DNA from: Valencia hispanica | Lineage: Eukaryota; Chordata; Actinopteri; Cyprinodontiformes; Valenciidae | Assembly: GCA_963556495.2 (NCBI GenBank) | Contig: OY747709.1 | Location: forward strand, 14,462,400 to 14,526,399 | Length of the DNA: 64,000 bases | Direction of reading: 5' to 3' | Shown here: positions 23,476 through 35,689 of the stretch, one piece after another | Position numbering within the stretch: position 1 is the stretch's first letter | Layout of the letters: every line of letters begins with the position of its first letter | The notes under the pieces: generated by a model | What the model saw: only the letters and a program-made list of their open reading frames with translations | The model's database searches: none | What the model was told of the DNA's origin: nothing | Position numbers and translations under genes: made by a program

Positions 23476-23865
23476 TAATACCTTAGAAGAGCCTTCAGAA
23501 AGGTCGGCATTATGCTTTAGAGGGATATATGCACAATTTCAAACTGGAACCAGAAAAGCACTCAGAGGGCAGACCTCCCCCAAGGCCACTCATCCCCTCC
23601 CCGTCCCCATGTTGTTATCTAATCTAACTTTCGGTACTTTTCCAATAAAATGTCTGTTAATGAGATGCATGGCAGTATTCGTGCTGTCACTGTGCTCTTC
23701 CAGCAGAGAGGGGAGATTAGTGCATGTGTGATTACTTTGCTGTGCATGTGCTCCAACTGTAGCAGGGCTGCTGCGGGAGGGGAGCCGCTTGTGAGCTCTC
23801 TGACACACTACAGGAGTGGAGGTTAGCGTTACTGGTGAGTAGGTGGATACGCGCTTCATGTTGGA
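23476..23865. other. Unassigned spacer
   Basis: Moderate GC. The open frame at 23590-23859 on the minus strand has no family features. Confidence 0.4.
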
Positions 23866-23869
23866 TCAA

Positions 23870-23992
23870 CCCCATAATTTAATCAATTGCTTCTGGTCTC
23901 ATTGCAGACATATCCTGAAAATTTCATCGAAATCCGTCCATATTTTTTTAGCTATGTTGCTAACTGACAAACAAACAAACAAACAGACAGAC
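23870..23992 (+). repeat. Interspersed repeat end with (ACAA)n/(ACAG)n tail
   Basis: The sequence aatttcatcgaaatccgtcc ... gctatgttgctaactgacaa followed by acaaacaaacaaacagacag is a recurrent fish repeat end. The class was not determined. Confidence 0.5.
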
Positions 23993-24111
23993 AATTGTGG
24001 TGGAAAATTGTTATGCAATTAGGAATTAATTGTATATTCTCTGTTTATTGAATGCATCTAGGGTAAAATTACAAGGTTATTGCTCCAACTTAATGTTTAT
24101 GATATATATGT

Positions 24112-24445
24112 GTCAGGTCACCAGAGAGACAGATGCTGGGGCAGTAAGATAACAGTCTGGTCTTCGGATGAGCTGCTTTATGCTTTGATATGAGACTCGC
24201 ATGGAGCAGCTTTCCGGAGGCGGGGCGTGAAGGTTGGAGAAGACATCTACAGAGATAAACAATGATTGCTGAATACTATTTAAGCGGTTAGTTAGAAAGG
24301 TTGGTTAGGGTGATGCACGAGTAACTCTGTCCCCTCCATGGTCTGGCCAGACATGTTTGAATTAAATACTTAAACGCCTTCTGGGACTCAAGTCTTCTTT
24401 ATTATGGAAACCCTGAGATACTTTTTTTTTTGCCATTACACTAGC
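24112..24445 (+). mobile_element. Possible solo LTR of a retroelement
   Basis: The block begins tgtcaggtcac and ends near gccattaca. Inside are a TATA-like ctatttaagcgg, an attaaatac in the place of a polyadenylation signal, and ttctttattatggaaaccct near the right end. This order (TG...CA ends, promoter, polyA site) fits a retroviral-type LTR. No gag, pol or env coding remains nearby and no exact target duplication was found, so the call is tentative. Confidence 0.4.
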
Positions 24446-25055
24446 ATGAAAATATTACCTCATGGTATGAAAATAAACTATATTTAGAGGCACGGATCTT
24501 CAGATCTCATAGCAAGAGGGAGAAGCTTCATCTGGCATCAATCGTTTTTGACAAGAGAAACATCACTGAAGACCAGCATTTTTCATGTACAGCAGGGTAA
24601 TGTGTTAAATCATTTTCCATCAGTTAACATAACAATAACCTGCTAGGTGGCTAGCTTAAGAAAGCTTATTATCACTAGGCTTTATGTGATTGATTTTAAT
24701 TTATACTATTGTTTTACCAAGAATATCTACAAACTTAGATTCTTGTTTATTGTTGTTATGTTGACTTGACTGTGTGGTCTGCTGCACAGCTTTATCCAAC
24801 ACAGGTATTTCAGTCCCTCCAGGATTCCGTGATGTTGCGATCGCAACTATTAATGGAAAACAAAGAATTACGGAGGCTTTGGAGCACAACGCTTCGAAGA
24901 GCCTGAAAATCACTAAAGTGTTGCAGGTCCAAAAGCTTCTCTATGGAGCGAGATGGTGAGAAGGTCCGAGTCTGTTTCTTTCCATTAAAACGGTAGTTGA
25001 ACGCTATTGGTTCGTTTGCGTTCGGGGGGTGGAGCTAAGCAGGATTCAGCAACAA
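24446..25055. other. Unassigned spacer, possibly TE-derived
   Basis: A 61-codon open stretch at 24774-24959 (ISVPPGFRDVAIATINGKQR) has a protein-like look but no identified family. Otherwise nothing is recognised. Confidence 0.3.
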
Positions 25056-25059
25056 GTCA

Positions 25060-25985
25060 ATATCACTGAGACTGAAATGGAGGTGTTTAGGTGTGAAGTT
25101 AGAGGCACGGAAAAACACTTTATTGCAATCAATCAATGTTCATCTATGTAGCACTCTACACATCCAAAAGGCAACCAAAGTGCTTCACGAAAGACAAGAA
25201 TATAGTTAGCAATTATAAGATTTGTAACAAGACAACAAGAGTAAAGAGATTAAAATAAAAAAATAAAAATCAGCAGCACAAGCGATAAATCAAATAAAAA
25301 CAATAAATATAAAGTTTGAATTATATGATTACTATTTATGTCAACAATAAGATTAAAATAAAAGCAAATTAAAACTAATTAAAACTAAATTACAACAGAA
25401 TATAATTAGTTCCAGCTCTCTGAAAGAAAAGTTGGGTTTTAAATATACTTTAAAAAAGTATTATCTGCACAAAAGTTTTATTTTGGGTCACAAATAAACG
25501 GAAGAGCTGCGATTGGCTCAGTGTTGTTGCAGCAGTTTGTCTGATATAAAAATAGGTGTAGGCAGAGAGGAAGATGGCATACCACATCCAGAGTGTGTCT
25601 GCAACAGGTGGGGGAACCCAAGAGTTGTCCCCAGCGAGGGGAGAGGCAGGATGCACGGTTCCTGCGGATTGGTCGATCTGACACCGGGCCCAGTTCAGCA
25701 CATAGATCTATAAAGCCTGCTTTAGGGAATCTAAATTGGCTTATCAGCTGGGCATCATCATGGGCCAGGAAATCTTTGCGGTAAATTCACAATTTTGCCA
25801 TCTCACCGGATACGCTGGCAGTTTCCCCGTGTCCAAAATGTGCGTAAGCAGGTCTCTTAGTGTTTGCTTAAAGTTTGTGCAGATTTTTCCATCATGTTTT
25901 TTTCCATCACAAAGTTTGCGTAGAAAGTGACATGCAATTTTCAGACCCTGTTTTGTGCATAAGCAAGCTTTATTTATGAGGCCCC
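25060..25985. mobile_element. Non-autonomous DNA element, long copy
   Basis: 25075-25275 aligns by eye with 51390-51610 (gactgaaatggaggtgttta vs gactgaaatggaggtgctga; aaaggcaaccaaagtgcttc vs aaaggcgaccaatgtgcttc; gacaacaagagtaaagagat vs gacaacaagagtaaagagtt). Its right end, cataagcaagctttatttat then gaggcccc, matches the right end of that copy and is the inverted complement of the family's left end. The insert 25400-25900 is unique to this copy. Superfamily not assigned. Confidence 0.6.
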
Positions 25986-26129
25986 AGGACAGGACAGTAG
26001 AAGAATATCAGTTTTTTTTCCAATTGCTGAGTGCTTGCTTGAGCCTGGGTCTGTAAGGAGTTACCGTGAGCTGTCACAATGGGTGTTATACTGTATACTC
26101 TGATATAGTAAGGATATGCCATGAGTGGT

Positions 26130-27290
26130 TATTTTCTTAGGCCCAAGCACTGCAAGGCCAATTGGAATTTGAGTGTATATTGTTATTCTTCTGTGAAACG
26201 AGTTTGATTTTATGGAGGCCTAAACATATACGAAAACTTGCTAAATTCAGTCAGTCAGTCAGTCAGGCTTGAAGCGTGAGTATTTTACAAGTTTTATTTT
26301 GCCACAGATATAACTTTAAAGTTCCTCTCCCCTTGGCAATTCTCAAAACTTCCTCATTTAGCTTTCTAGAACTTACCAAGATCTACACAGAACTCTCTTG
26401 AATTCATGTTCTTCAACAAGCAACAAACAGGAAGTTTGTAATCTGACCCAGTTTTGGTCATCTAAAGCCTCTGCATTTGATCAAACCATTAGTTGTTTTG
26501 ATTGATCTGTTTCAAATTTGGTATGGTGTGTGGGATCTATTGTTTATTTAAACAAAATTTTCATGCATGTCTAATCGGCGTTGCCAGACCTCAAAGTTCA
26601 ATGTTCAAAACTCATTGATCAAATGCTGGCATCACCTAAGCCCTGCCCCCTGAGAACAAAAAGTCTAATATTTTACTTTGGAAGATCCAAATCTGACACA
26701 TTGACCTAATCAATATTAAACTGTGCCCAGTGACCGAACACAAGGTGTTTAAACTTATTCTCAAGGACTTTTAACCAGAGATGTCAAGCCATTGTTCTAA
26801 GTTCTACATATTATCTGATCTGCACCAAATTGAACATAAAGGATATTAATCCATCCCAGGAGGTAGTGAGTTCCAGATCCGAGGAGCAGAGCGACTGTAA
26901 GCTCTGCTCCCCAGAGTGACAAGCCGGGCAAAAGGAACAAGATGGGTGGCTGACGAAGATCTGAGAGAATGGGAAGGAACAGCGATGTGAAGCAGGCCAC
27001 ACAGACAAGGAGGGGGAATTAGGGCATCTAGGGAATTAGAATCAAAATATTTGGTGGCTGCGGGTTGTATTCCACCACAGTGCCCTCTACACGCATAAAA
27101 GCGATCAGGCCAAGCGAGTTATTTAGCCGAGGATTATGAAATTTGGTACACATATGTAGTGTCTCAAGACCTACAAAAAAAAGTATCTTGTAGCCATGAT
27201 TCAAGAGCAGAGGAAGTCGACCATTTTGGATCATTCCACTATTTTTGTCCCTTTTACGCATTTATCTGAGTGAACCTTTCTGAGGTTTTG
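26130..27290. repeat. Large interspersed repeat, unclassified
   Basis: 26170-26760 (attgttattcttctgtgaaa..., gaggcctaaacatatacgaa..., cagtcagtcagtcag) and 27095-27290 (gattatgaaatttggtacac...) look like two parts of one common fish repeat. The region 26815-27030 between them has a different, GC-richer texture. No open transposase frame was found. Confidence 0.4.
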
Positions 27291-27846
27291 ACTTACAGGC
27301 TTCGAAATGACTCAAGGTTAATAGGAAGGTGACGCACCATTCCTTAACACAACTGTAGTAGTCTCAGTCGACTGGTACATAATTTTTATGTGGAGCTTGT
27401 ACGTTTGTGCAGGGATGGGATTTCTTCTCCCACAGTTAGAAAATTTACATGTCAAGTTAATCAGAGGTTCTAAAATGCACCTTGGTGTGAGTGTGTGTGA
27501 TTATTTGTCTCTGTGTTGGCCCTCTGCTGGACAGAAAGCCTGCTGCACACAGAGAGTGTTAGATTAAATTCCCTGTTAAACCACGCATGCACTCAAAGCG
27601 CTGAAAACATGAATTTTGCACAATGTCCTAGAGCTCACTATCAAAGCACCGGGTTGACCCTGTGTGCTTGGTGCGTAGCCACCAAGCCTATATGAATGTA
27701 GACTGAGAAAATGGCGATACCCAGTGGTCGATTGGATTCATACTAAGCTTCAATATCACACAGTAACTCCAGCTCAAAGCTCCATCCTAACAAAGGCAAT
27801 CATTTATCCTCTGTGAATTCACTGAAACGACTGACTGACTCTCTCT
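27291..27846. other. Unassigned spacer
   Basis: Nothing recognised. Confidence 0.4.
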
Positions 27847-27948
27847 TACACACGCACTAACGCATGCACGCACTAACGCACGCACGCACGCACTAACGCA
27901 CGCACGCACGCACACAAACAAACACCCCCACACACACACAAACGTGTA
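27847..27948. repeat. (ACGC)n / (CACA)n compound microsatellite
   Basis: Alternating acgcacgcacgc and cactaacgca blocks pass into acacacacac. The 60-codon cysteine/alanine-rich frame on the minus strand is only this repeat read as protein. Confidence 0.9.
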
Positions 27949-27959
27949 GTAGTCAATCC

Positions 27960-28335
27960 CATCTCCCACATTGACACCATCATAGATGGAGTGATGAAAT
28001 GATTTTCTCCTCTAGTGCTTTTCAATTCACATCAGGAGGAATATTGTGCTCCGCTTTTTTTAAACGGCTGCAGGTAAATCAAACCATATTGGGCCCACTG
28101 AAAGCGAGCCCTTGTCTCTTTATCAGCGTGATCTAGAGTGTGCCATATGTGCCATTGCGTATCTCGCCTTTTTAAAGTGGAGAGCGCTTTTTGTAATAGT
28201 GGAGGTGCAATGGGATTTTTATGTGAAGCCTAAATGGCAGTCATTTTCCAGGCCTTCCTTCTATTGATTTTTTGAACGGTCACACTGCCTTTGCCAAATG
28301 TAAGCCGCAGACACAAATGCAATATAAAGTTTTAA
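27960..28335. other. Unique-looking block, possible conserved non-coding element
   Basis: About 370 bp of balanced, non-repetitive sequence without coding signal (for example ttgtctctttatcagcgtga ... gccatatgtgccattgcgta). Blocks of this kind in fish gene deserts are often enhancers. This is texture only; no alignment was possible. Confidence 0.25.
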
Positions 28336-28965
28336 TGAATGATGGATGAGAGGAAAGAAATCACGTTTCCCTCCAGCAATGCTAATTTTCCTCCCTTTCT
28401 TCAAAGTTTGCCCAGACGTGGAACCAGTACAACTTTGTTAGCAACAACATATACCTTGAACAAAAAACGGAACACATACACGAACTGTGAGAAAACAGAA
28501 CAAAGCAGCACACAGAAAATCAACACTCAATGCCAGCAAAATGACATTGGGGAGTTTTAATCAGTTTAGAGAGCAGCACACTCACAAACAAATCTGTAAT
28601 TCCAATCAATGGCACCAACCCAAAACATTCTCTCTGGGGTTTTTTTCTTTCTTTCTCTCTCTTCCCACTTGGCACAGTATTAATGTCCTGACAGCTGTTT
28701 TAAGTATTAAGAGTAGCAAGCAATTTGTCCTTGCAGGCTCAGTTTAAGCCTCGTAATTGGCCCCGAAGTTTTAGAAATGCAGTTTGCGGTTCACATCTAA
28801 ATGAAAGGATTTCTTTCTGGTTGATTCTTGTTAGTGTTGGTGAGTAACTATTTATGTATATTTAATGGAGTTGTACAAATGTGACAATCAGTTCATGTTA
28901 TTGAAAAATCTCGGTGGATTTACACTTAGATGTCTTTTTAGTAAAATACCCTCAAGTGAAAGTAG
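28336..28965. other. Unassigned spacer
   Basis: Nothing recognised beyond short chance open frames. Confidence 0.4.
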
Positions 28966-28969
28966 ATAT

Positions 28970-30110
28970 TTACATATACTATGTGTAAGACAGCCTAAAT
29001 CAGAATAAATCATTCCTGTTTTTAAGTCAGTGTTCTAAAAGGAATTTCTATTTGCCTATGCAAAAATAATGCAAGAGATGAATTTTGTATGTTTTTCTGT
29101 AGAATCAGAAGTTTACATACTCTAGGGGACTGCAGATGCAAATTAGCCTAAGGCTAACTCTGGTGTAATGCATCAAATGTTTACATTTATGTTTTCAATT
29201 GCACATGGTCCCTTTTAAATAAAAATCAATCAATCAATCTAAGATAGCTATGATTTTTTATTTTTAATTGTCCTGATGTCATTGCTTTCTTATGTGGTAA
29301 ACACCCTGATGAATTCCCAGCATTTAAGTTAACATTAAGGCATAACTGTAGCTGTATATTAAGGCAACACCTTAAACGCACTGCTTCCTTGTATTACACA
29401 ATCTGAAATAAAAAAAAACATAACTTACAACCTCCACTGGTCTGGTTCTTCCCTGGGCACAACTTTCAGCTGTCTGAATATGCCACAGTCATCTGTTGAT
29501 ACAATCATTTGCAAGTATCAACATCATAAAAATATCCAGGCATCAGTCAGGAATGAGATGGATTCTGTGTCCCGGTGATGAAGGTATTTTGGTGCGAAAT
29601 GTGCAAATCAACCCCAGAACAAAAGTAAAAGACCCTGTAAAGATGGTGGATTAAGCTGGTAAAAGATTGTCACCACCCTATTAAAAAGAGCCTACATACG
29701 GTGGACTATCACACAGAGATGCAGAGGCCATTACTCTAGAAGTAACATAAAAGCCTGGTTTGAGTTTGCAAAAGACTATCCAGGACGCAGACATTAATTG
29801 TTTGGGACATTGTGGTCTGATGAGATAAAAGATTGTGTTCGGCCAAAATGACCAACAATAGACTTGTAGGAAAGAGAGGAAAGCTTGCGTGCCTGACCAA
29901 CTTGTTTTACAATACAGTATGTCATATGGGGTGTAATCATGGCATCAGAATATAACTTGGCACTCTCTGAAGTTACATTCTTTATAATAAATTAAAGGTT
30001 ATAATAAAGGTTGACCACATTTAAATTTCAACATTATTTTTCATCTTTTTCCCGTGTTGTTTGTGACAGATTTGTGAGTCCAAAATGTCATAAGTATTTA
30101 AAATTATTTG
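28970..30110 (+). mobile_element. Tc1-like (Sleeping Beauty-type) relic
   Basis: The left part carries tcagaagtttacatactcta (29106-29125), the style of the Sleeping Beauty/Tdr1 terminal repeat. 29580-29900 resembles decayed transposase sequence: ...accctgtaaagatggtgga, then gtggtctgatgagataaaag, matching the usual catalytic-core neighbourhood. The right part ends with tttgtgacagatttgtgagt and tcataagtatttaaaattat. Many stops; inactive. Confidence 0.55.
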
Positions 30111-30119
30111 TCTTACATA

Positions 30120-30600
30120 AAAACACTTGAATTACCCTCCGTATTTACCTTTTCTTAAGAAGTACATATGCACAGTTTTGGATATATTAGGATGTAAGAG
30201 AGATTTCTGAATGCAATGATTAAAATTACAGATTGCAGATGCCAATTTTTGTGCAGCTTGGTTCTCATCCTTTGTAATAGTATACAAGACTGCATCATTT
30301 GTATACATCTGGCACGTTACATTTGATGTGCAACATTCTGGGAAGTCGTTCATGAACAATCTGAAAAGCAATGCTCCCAACACTGACCCCTTTTGGTATC
30401 CCATAGTTGTTGTCAATCATAACTGATAGCATGCTCTGTACCCTAACACACTGAAAAATATGACTTGTTCCAGTTCATTGCACTTAAATGAAAGTTAAAA
30501 TGAGAGAAAAGCTTTGTGGAAATCAATGAAAACACCACATCTAATACCACCTGTGGTATTTTCTAAAAACAAATAGCATTTGATTTAGGCAATAAGGACT
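30120..30600 (-). mobile_element. LINE reverse-transcriptase relic
   Basis: On the minus strand the palm motifs appear in order. A V-F-I-D-F-H-K-A-F element (around 30505-30535) corresponds to the first catalytic Asp. Then YQKGSVLGALLF-LFMND stands for the usual P-Q-G-S-x-L-G-P-L-L-F, and CQMYTNDAVLY stands for the Y-A-D-D box, here changed to YTND. The reading frame 30132-30416 is broken on both sides. The element is dead. Confidence 0.6.
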
Positions 30601-30626
30601 ATTACTTAGGTGATTAATCATTCACT

Positions 30627-31214
30627 TTACAATAAAAATTTTTTTTTACTCAAAATATTTTTATGAAACTTCAAATATATAGAAAAAACAGAACCTATTC
30701 GTAATATGTCAGGGTAAACTTCCAGGAAACAAGCAGTAAAACAGTTGGCTTCAGAGAAAAACGCACACAAAATAAAGTTAAAAAAAAGATAATCAACAAG
30801 AACATTTTTATCTGTCTTAACATCAAACGATGCAGGGGTCGATTTAATGAAAAAAGTGTCTTTCCATCCAGTGTATCTGGTTTCAACTGTATGTGAAATA
30901 GGTATATTCAAGCCGGGAATCAGCGAAGAAAGAAAAACTCTCTTGCAGAAAATAGAGCCAAGCGAAGCTAAGAAACTGAGATTGTCAGCTTTAATTCTCT
31001 GCTGAGGGATGAAGAGATTGCTACCCTCTATTTCAAACCCTTCCCTGATGAGCTGGTTCGGTCGGTTCTGCTTAGTAGTGTCACAGCCACAATTACTGGC
31101 AATCCACTTAACTGGTGACAGCTTCCCTAAATGTGATAAATTACATTGGGGGAGCAGAAATAACATTCTAAACTTTTGTTTGATGAATTTAGTTTCTGTT
31201 TGGCTGTATAACAA
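30627..31214 (-). CDS. Unrecognised 195-codon open frame
   Basis: The frame is the longest in this AT-rich part, directly upstream (in its own direction) of the LINE relic at 30120-30600. The predicted product is rich in F, L, I and K with no domain I know. It has no signal peptide, no clear membrane helix near the start and no repeated motif. It may be part of the same decayed LINE or pure chance. I do not claim it as a gene. Confidence 0.12.
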   Translation of the reverse strand: MLYSQTETKFIKQKFRMLFLLPQCNLSHLGKLSPVKWIASNCGCDTTKQNRPNQLIREGFEIEGSNLFIPQQRIKADNLSFLASLGSIFCKRVFLSSLIPGLNIPISHTVETRYTGWKDTFFIKSTPASFDVKTDKNVLVDYLFFNFILCAFFSEANCFTACFLEVYPDILRIGSVFSIYLKFHKNILSKKKFLL

Positions 31215-31461
31215 CGTGGGAAAATGACCAAAGTTCCAATGCCTTTAGAGGTTTTTATTGGTCTGAGATTTATTTAGAGATATGTGGGGAAAAAGTTCAA
31301 AACTAACTTATAAAGATTTCAGAATGAGAATTGGAATTGTGTCTACACTGGCAAAAAATTGTCTTTGGTAAACTGGTACAGAAAAGAGTGAGCATTTAAG
31401 TAGAAGTGAAAATACATATTGAAGGACAGATATAGAATATATAATATATAAATAATAGAAC

Positions 31462-31492
<31 letters not shown>

Positions 31493-32265
31493 CTAGTTTT
31501 TAATTGCACCTAATAATTGCTGAGAAAAGCCCTCATCTTGAGGAATTTTCGTTTAAATTCATTACATTATTGTGGCAGAACAAATGTAGAACAAAAACAG
31601 GGGCTTTATGAAGTCATTTACTGTTTTTAAACAGACTTGAACAGATGCAGTCCCAGGCATTTACATTTCTCTGTTTTAGGGACTAGTCCCAGTGCTGACT
31701 GCAACTTCGGCTTGGAGCATGCGCGCTTCGTTAGCATTCTGGACTCAGTGGGGTAAATATCTGCTCTGAGTGAGTCGAGTCGAGCTAACATATTGACTAT
31801 GATATATATGCCTGTGTTCCTGAGTCTATTTGCAAATCTATATCAAGTCATGTTTGTTAAAGAAGTATGTTGCTGCGTTCCGTGTGCACAAAGGAGAGTT
31901 ATTGCAGATCCTTCCTCCCAGCATCTGTGACACTTTATAACCTCTTAACAAACTCAATAACAGCAAAACATCCCTGCTGTTGTTTGCAGTTTTTTGCTGA
32001 TTTCTTGTAAAGAGAATGTTGTTTTATGCACACATTTAAATGCAGTATAGATGACTCTATTCACTCACACATGCTATTTTTAATAACTGTACAGTGGTCT
32101 GTTTTTATGTAAATTTGCCCTTACTATACTCTACTATACTATCTGTATTTTTTCTTTTTCTGTTTTTATATTTCTTATCTTAGTTTGCATATGCATGCTT
32201 CTACTTACCATTAACTTGCTGCTGGTACATCTGAATCTCACCACTATGTGACGGTAAAGGATATT
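31215..32265. other. Unassigned spacer with a TA microsatellite
   Basis: (TA)n lies at 31461-31489; otherwise nothing is recognised. Confidence 0.5.
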
Positions 32266-32402
32266 TCTATTCTATTCTATTCTATTCTATTCTATTCTAT
32301 TCTATTCTATTCTATTCTATTCTATTCTATTCTATTCTATTCTATTCTATTCTATTCTATTCTTTTCTATTCTATTCTATTCTATTCTATTCTATTCTAT
32401 TC
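32266..32402. repeat. (ATTCT)n pentanucleotide microsatellite
   Basis: About 27 copies of the pentamer (read tctat/ttcta), with a single A-to-T interruption at 32361-32370. The ORF through it is an artefact. Confidence 0.98.
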
Positions 32403-32990
32403 TGCTAGTCGAATGTATGTCATGCCAGCCGTTTCACTTGGATGCAGAGGTAAGTGAAGTGTCTGTGTAGCACAGTGTGAGATAAAATAATGCGATTTGG
32501 TCATTGCTGTGATATTTGGGTCACAGCTACATTGATTCTGTAGCAGTCCTACATATTTGCCGTATTATCGCGTCATAGCTGCAGGAGGGAAATGTGGGAG
32601 GATTATTTTTTACATGATCATGTCTTCCCATTCTATTGAAACTGAAGGCAGATAAACCAAAAAAAGTTTGAAAGGGGTTCAGGGGTGAACGTGCGGAATA
32701 CTGCATGAGAAAAAAAATAGACTTGATGTCACCTCTGAGTGGGACAGGTAAAGGAAATTGCAAAGGACAGTTTTTAAACTGGTTTGACATGTGGTTCAGC
32801 AGTTTTTGTTGGGTGGTCTTGTTTAGCAAGTCCAGCTGCAAGTGAGAACAAACTACTCAGGCCATCACGCTTCTTTCCCAATGACCTCCTAAAGTTAAAG
32901 AACTCAAACAGTTCATGTCTATGGCAGGAGCCCTAATCTACAGGTTAGCTGGGCTACATAAGACTTATACTGATACTGATACTGACTTTA

Positions 32991-32993
<3 letters not shown>
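32403..32993. other. Unassigned spacer
   Basis: Nothing recognised. The 104-codon minus-strand frame at 32527-32841 has no family features. Confidence 0.4.

Positions 32994-33073
<80 letters not shown>
32994..33073. repeat. (TA)n microsatellite
   Basis: About 40 perfect TA units, preceded by three gatact units. Confidence 0.98.
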
Positions 33074-33076
<3 letters not shown>

Positions 33077-35685
33077 CAGAATAACATTACAGTCGTCTGG
33101 AAAAGCCAGCTTGTTGAATAATTATTGCCAGCGCCATCATAGGAAATTTGAATTAAAGAGTCTGCAGCTCCCTCTTGTGGTCGGTGGGAAGATTTAAGAA
33201 CTTCACAGTAACTTTACACGCTCTTCAGCAAACAACCGTACTTTTTTTTTTGTCATAAAGGCAGATGCTAACAACAATGTTTTTGGTGGTAGGAGTGTTA
33301 TCAATTTTTCCAACGTTTGGAGTATTTCTTTAAACTAAGTATATAACTGCAGTATGAACAATGTAAATTACAGGAGCCACTTCATGTAGATCCAAAAAGC
33401 CCTATTGTACTTTGCACCATAATAATAATAAAGATAATAAATAACATGTTTTCATTTGCTTGGTCTCTTTATAAACGCCAGCTCCTTATATCAGCTTTTT
33501 GACTCGACTTGTTTCTCACACAAGCTGTAATTCATCTGCATTCGTTTTCAATTGTTCTCTATCTTGCACCCTCAACTGCACCTCCTGATCATACCTCCTT
33601 TGTGACACACTGAAATGCGGATGTCTTCTCTCGCCTTTCTCCTTCTATCTTTCCCTGTCCCTTCCTTCCCCACCTTCACCCGGCTGCTCTCTGCCAAGTT
33701 TGCTCCCATCTCATTCTAATGCATGGCTGTATATTTGGCCTTTGTAAGAGACAGCCTCAGTCCTGGAGGATTCTCCTGGAATCAATTTACCCTGGCTGTG
33801 CCAAGCCACTGATCAACAATTTACAGGCCATCAACTGGTGGGGCTGCTGGGAGGCTGTTTAACTGGTATATTATGTGTCTGACAAGACGGAGCATTTAAA
33901 GCTGGAATAGTCCAGGCTTTCGCCACAAAAAGGGAAAACATCAAAAATACTTGTATTATTTGCATTCATTACGTTTTTGCTACATGATATGATCCACACC
34001 AGTATTGTTTAACCTGCAGCTCTGTTTTTGTTTGACATGATCCTCTTTTGGGACCCGGGTGGATTTGATTCACTGAGCTTGGAGTCTGTAAAGCAATTTT
34101 GCTGCAGCACAACTGAGTCTGGATATTTTGACTGAAACAGTACGTGCAAATAATTGGTTGCAGATTCAGATTTTTTTTTGTAACTCCGTATACTATTCAT
34201 TCAAAAAAAGTCAAGGACAGCCAAAAATATGGATCAGAATTCAAATTTGAATGAATATATTTGCATCATATCTGCATGCAAGATTGATTCAAATGTAAAC
34301 CACCAGTTTACTGTGCAAATAGTGTACAACCAACACTGCTCCACAGAGCTGTAGCTATAAGGATTGATCCAATTCAGTTGAGCACCCCTGCTTTCTGTGT
34401 CTGTCTACTGTGTTTGCATGCAAAAAAATGAAAACAGAACATGAGTGCAAAGAATAAGTGTTAGGGAAAATTGCACAGGTCAAATGATAAACAGATGGGT
34501 AGGGACGTCACTATGGTTGCCATGCAACAGCCACATTAAGTGGCATTGGGTTTGGTAATGGTACCTGTCGTAGTGTTGTGATTTAATCACCTCAGCCAGC
34601 CGGCCGTAAATCATCATCAAGCAGGAGTTACAAATTTTAGAGGAGAGATCCTGGGAAACAATACATTTGCATCAAACTGCCAATAAATAAACTTGATGAT
34701 GTTCCTTTTTTATCAATTTGAATGTTCTGTTTTAGAACACTGGAATGATCATGTGTGTCCAGAAGTGTTGTAGCCCAGAAGGTTGGAGTTGAACACAACT
34801 AACAATTGTGATACTTGTTTTCGTATTCATCAAATGTTTTTACGAATAAATCTTTTTTCTAAAAATCATCCATCTTATCCTACATTATCAATAGGTGTAT
34901 GTTGTTAGTATTTTAAATAAGTGTATATTTTATTGTACCATCAGTACAAGCAATGGCTGACTTTGGATCAGCCAATAAGGAATAAAGTTTCTGTGTGGTT
35001 CAAAAGAAGTGTGTTTTGGCAACATGCAACATCATGTGGTGTTAACCACTACTTTAGTTTTCAGAATTTTAACAGGATCCCTTATTTTGTGAAAAAGCCA
35101 GACATTTAACATGCCAAAACCTTACACATCTGCACGTCCAATTAACAAAAGGTTGATTTGTCAATAAAATAAAAAACCTGACTGGTTCCACTGATGCTGC
35201 TGGAATTTAACATTTCCATTGAAATTTAGAAGAATATGTCTGTTCAGGTGATAGGTCTGGGTATAACATGTGAGTTTGGAAACAAAAACTTCAAGTATGC
35301 TTTTATCAAGTCAGTGTAACAGTAATATGCAGACATTGGCACAAAAACTGAATTTATTTACATTCACTGACTCAAGAGCATGAAAACCAATAAAAGAGAA
35401 ACAGAATCATTGGCAAAAATAGTGACATTCACACAAAAAAATATTTACCATCTAATAATTGTTAGACTCTACTAAAACACACAAGAGCTCAAAACTGATA
35501 CATTTGACCTTACATCAAAAATAATAACTATAAAAATGTTCAGGCAAAAAATAGAAAGAAAAGATCCTGCTCATCTAATATTCAGGTCCATTTATTCTTG
35601 CATTTATGTGACACAATTTGGAATAGTCACTAGATTATAATGACGTCACTGAACTCCAGTAGTGGAATACACAATTATTTTATTT
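33074..35685. other. Unassigned spacer; possible conserved non-coding block at 33700-33905
   Basis: 33700-33905 is GC-balanced and non-repetitive (agagacagcctcagtcctgg ... caatttaccctggctgtgcc ... gacaagacggagcatttaaa) in AT-rich surroundings. I see no exon structure. The rest shows nothing recognisable. Confidence 0.3.
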
Positions 35686-35689
35686 ACAT

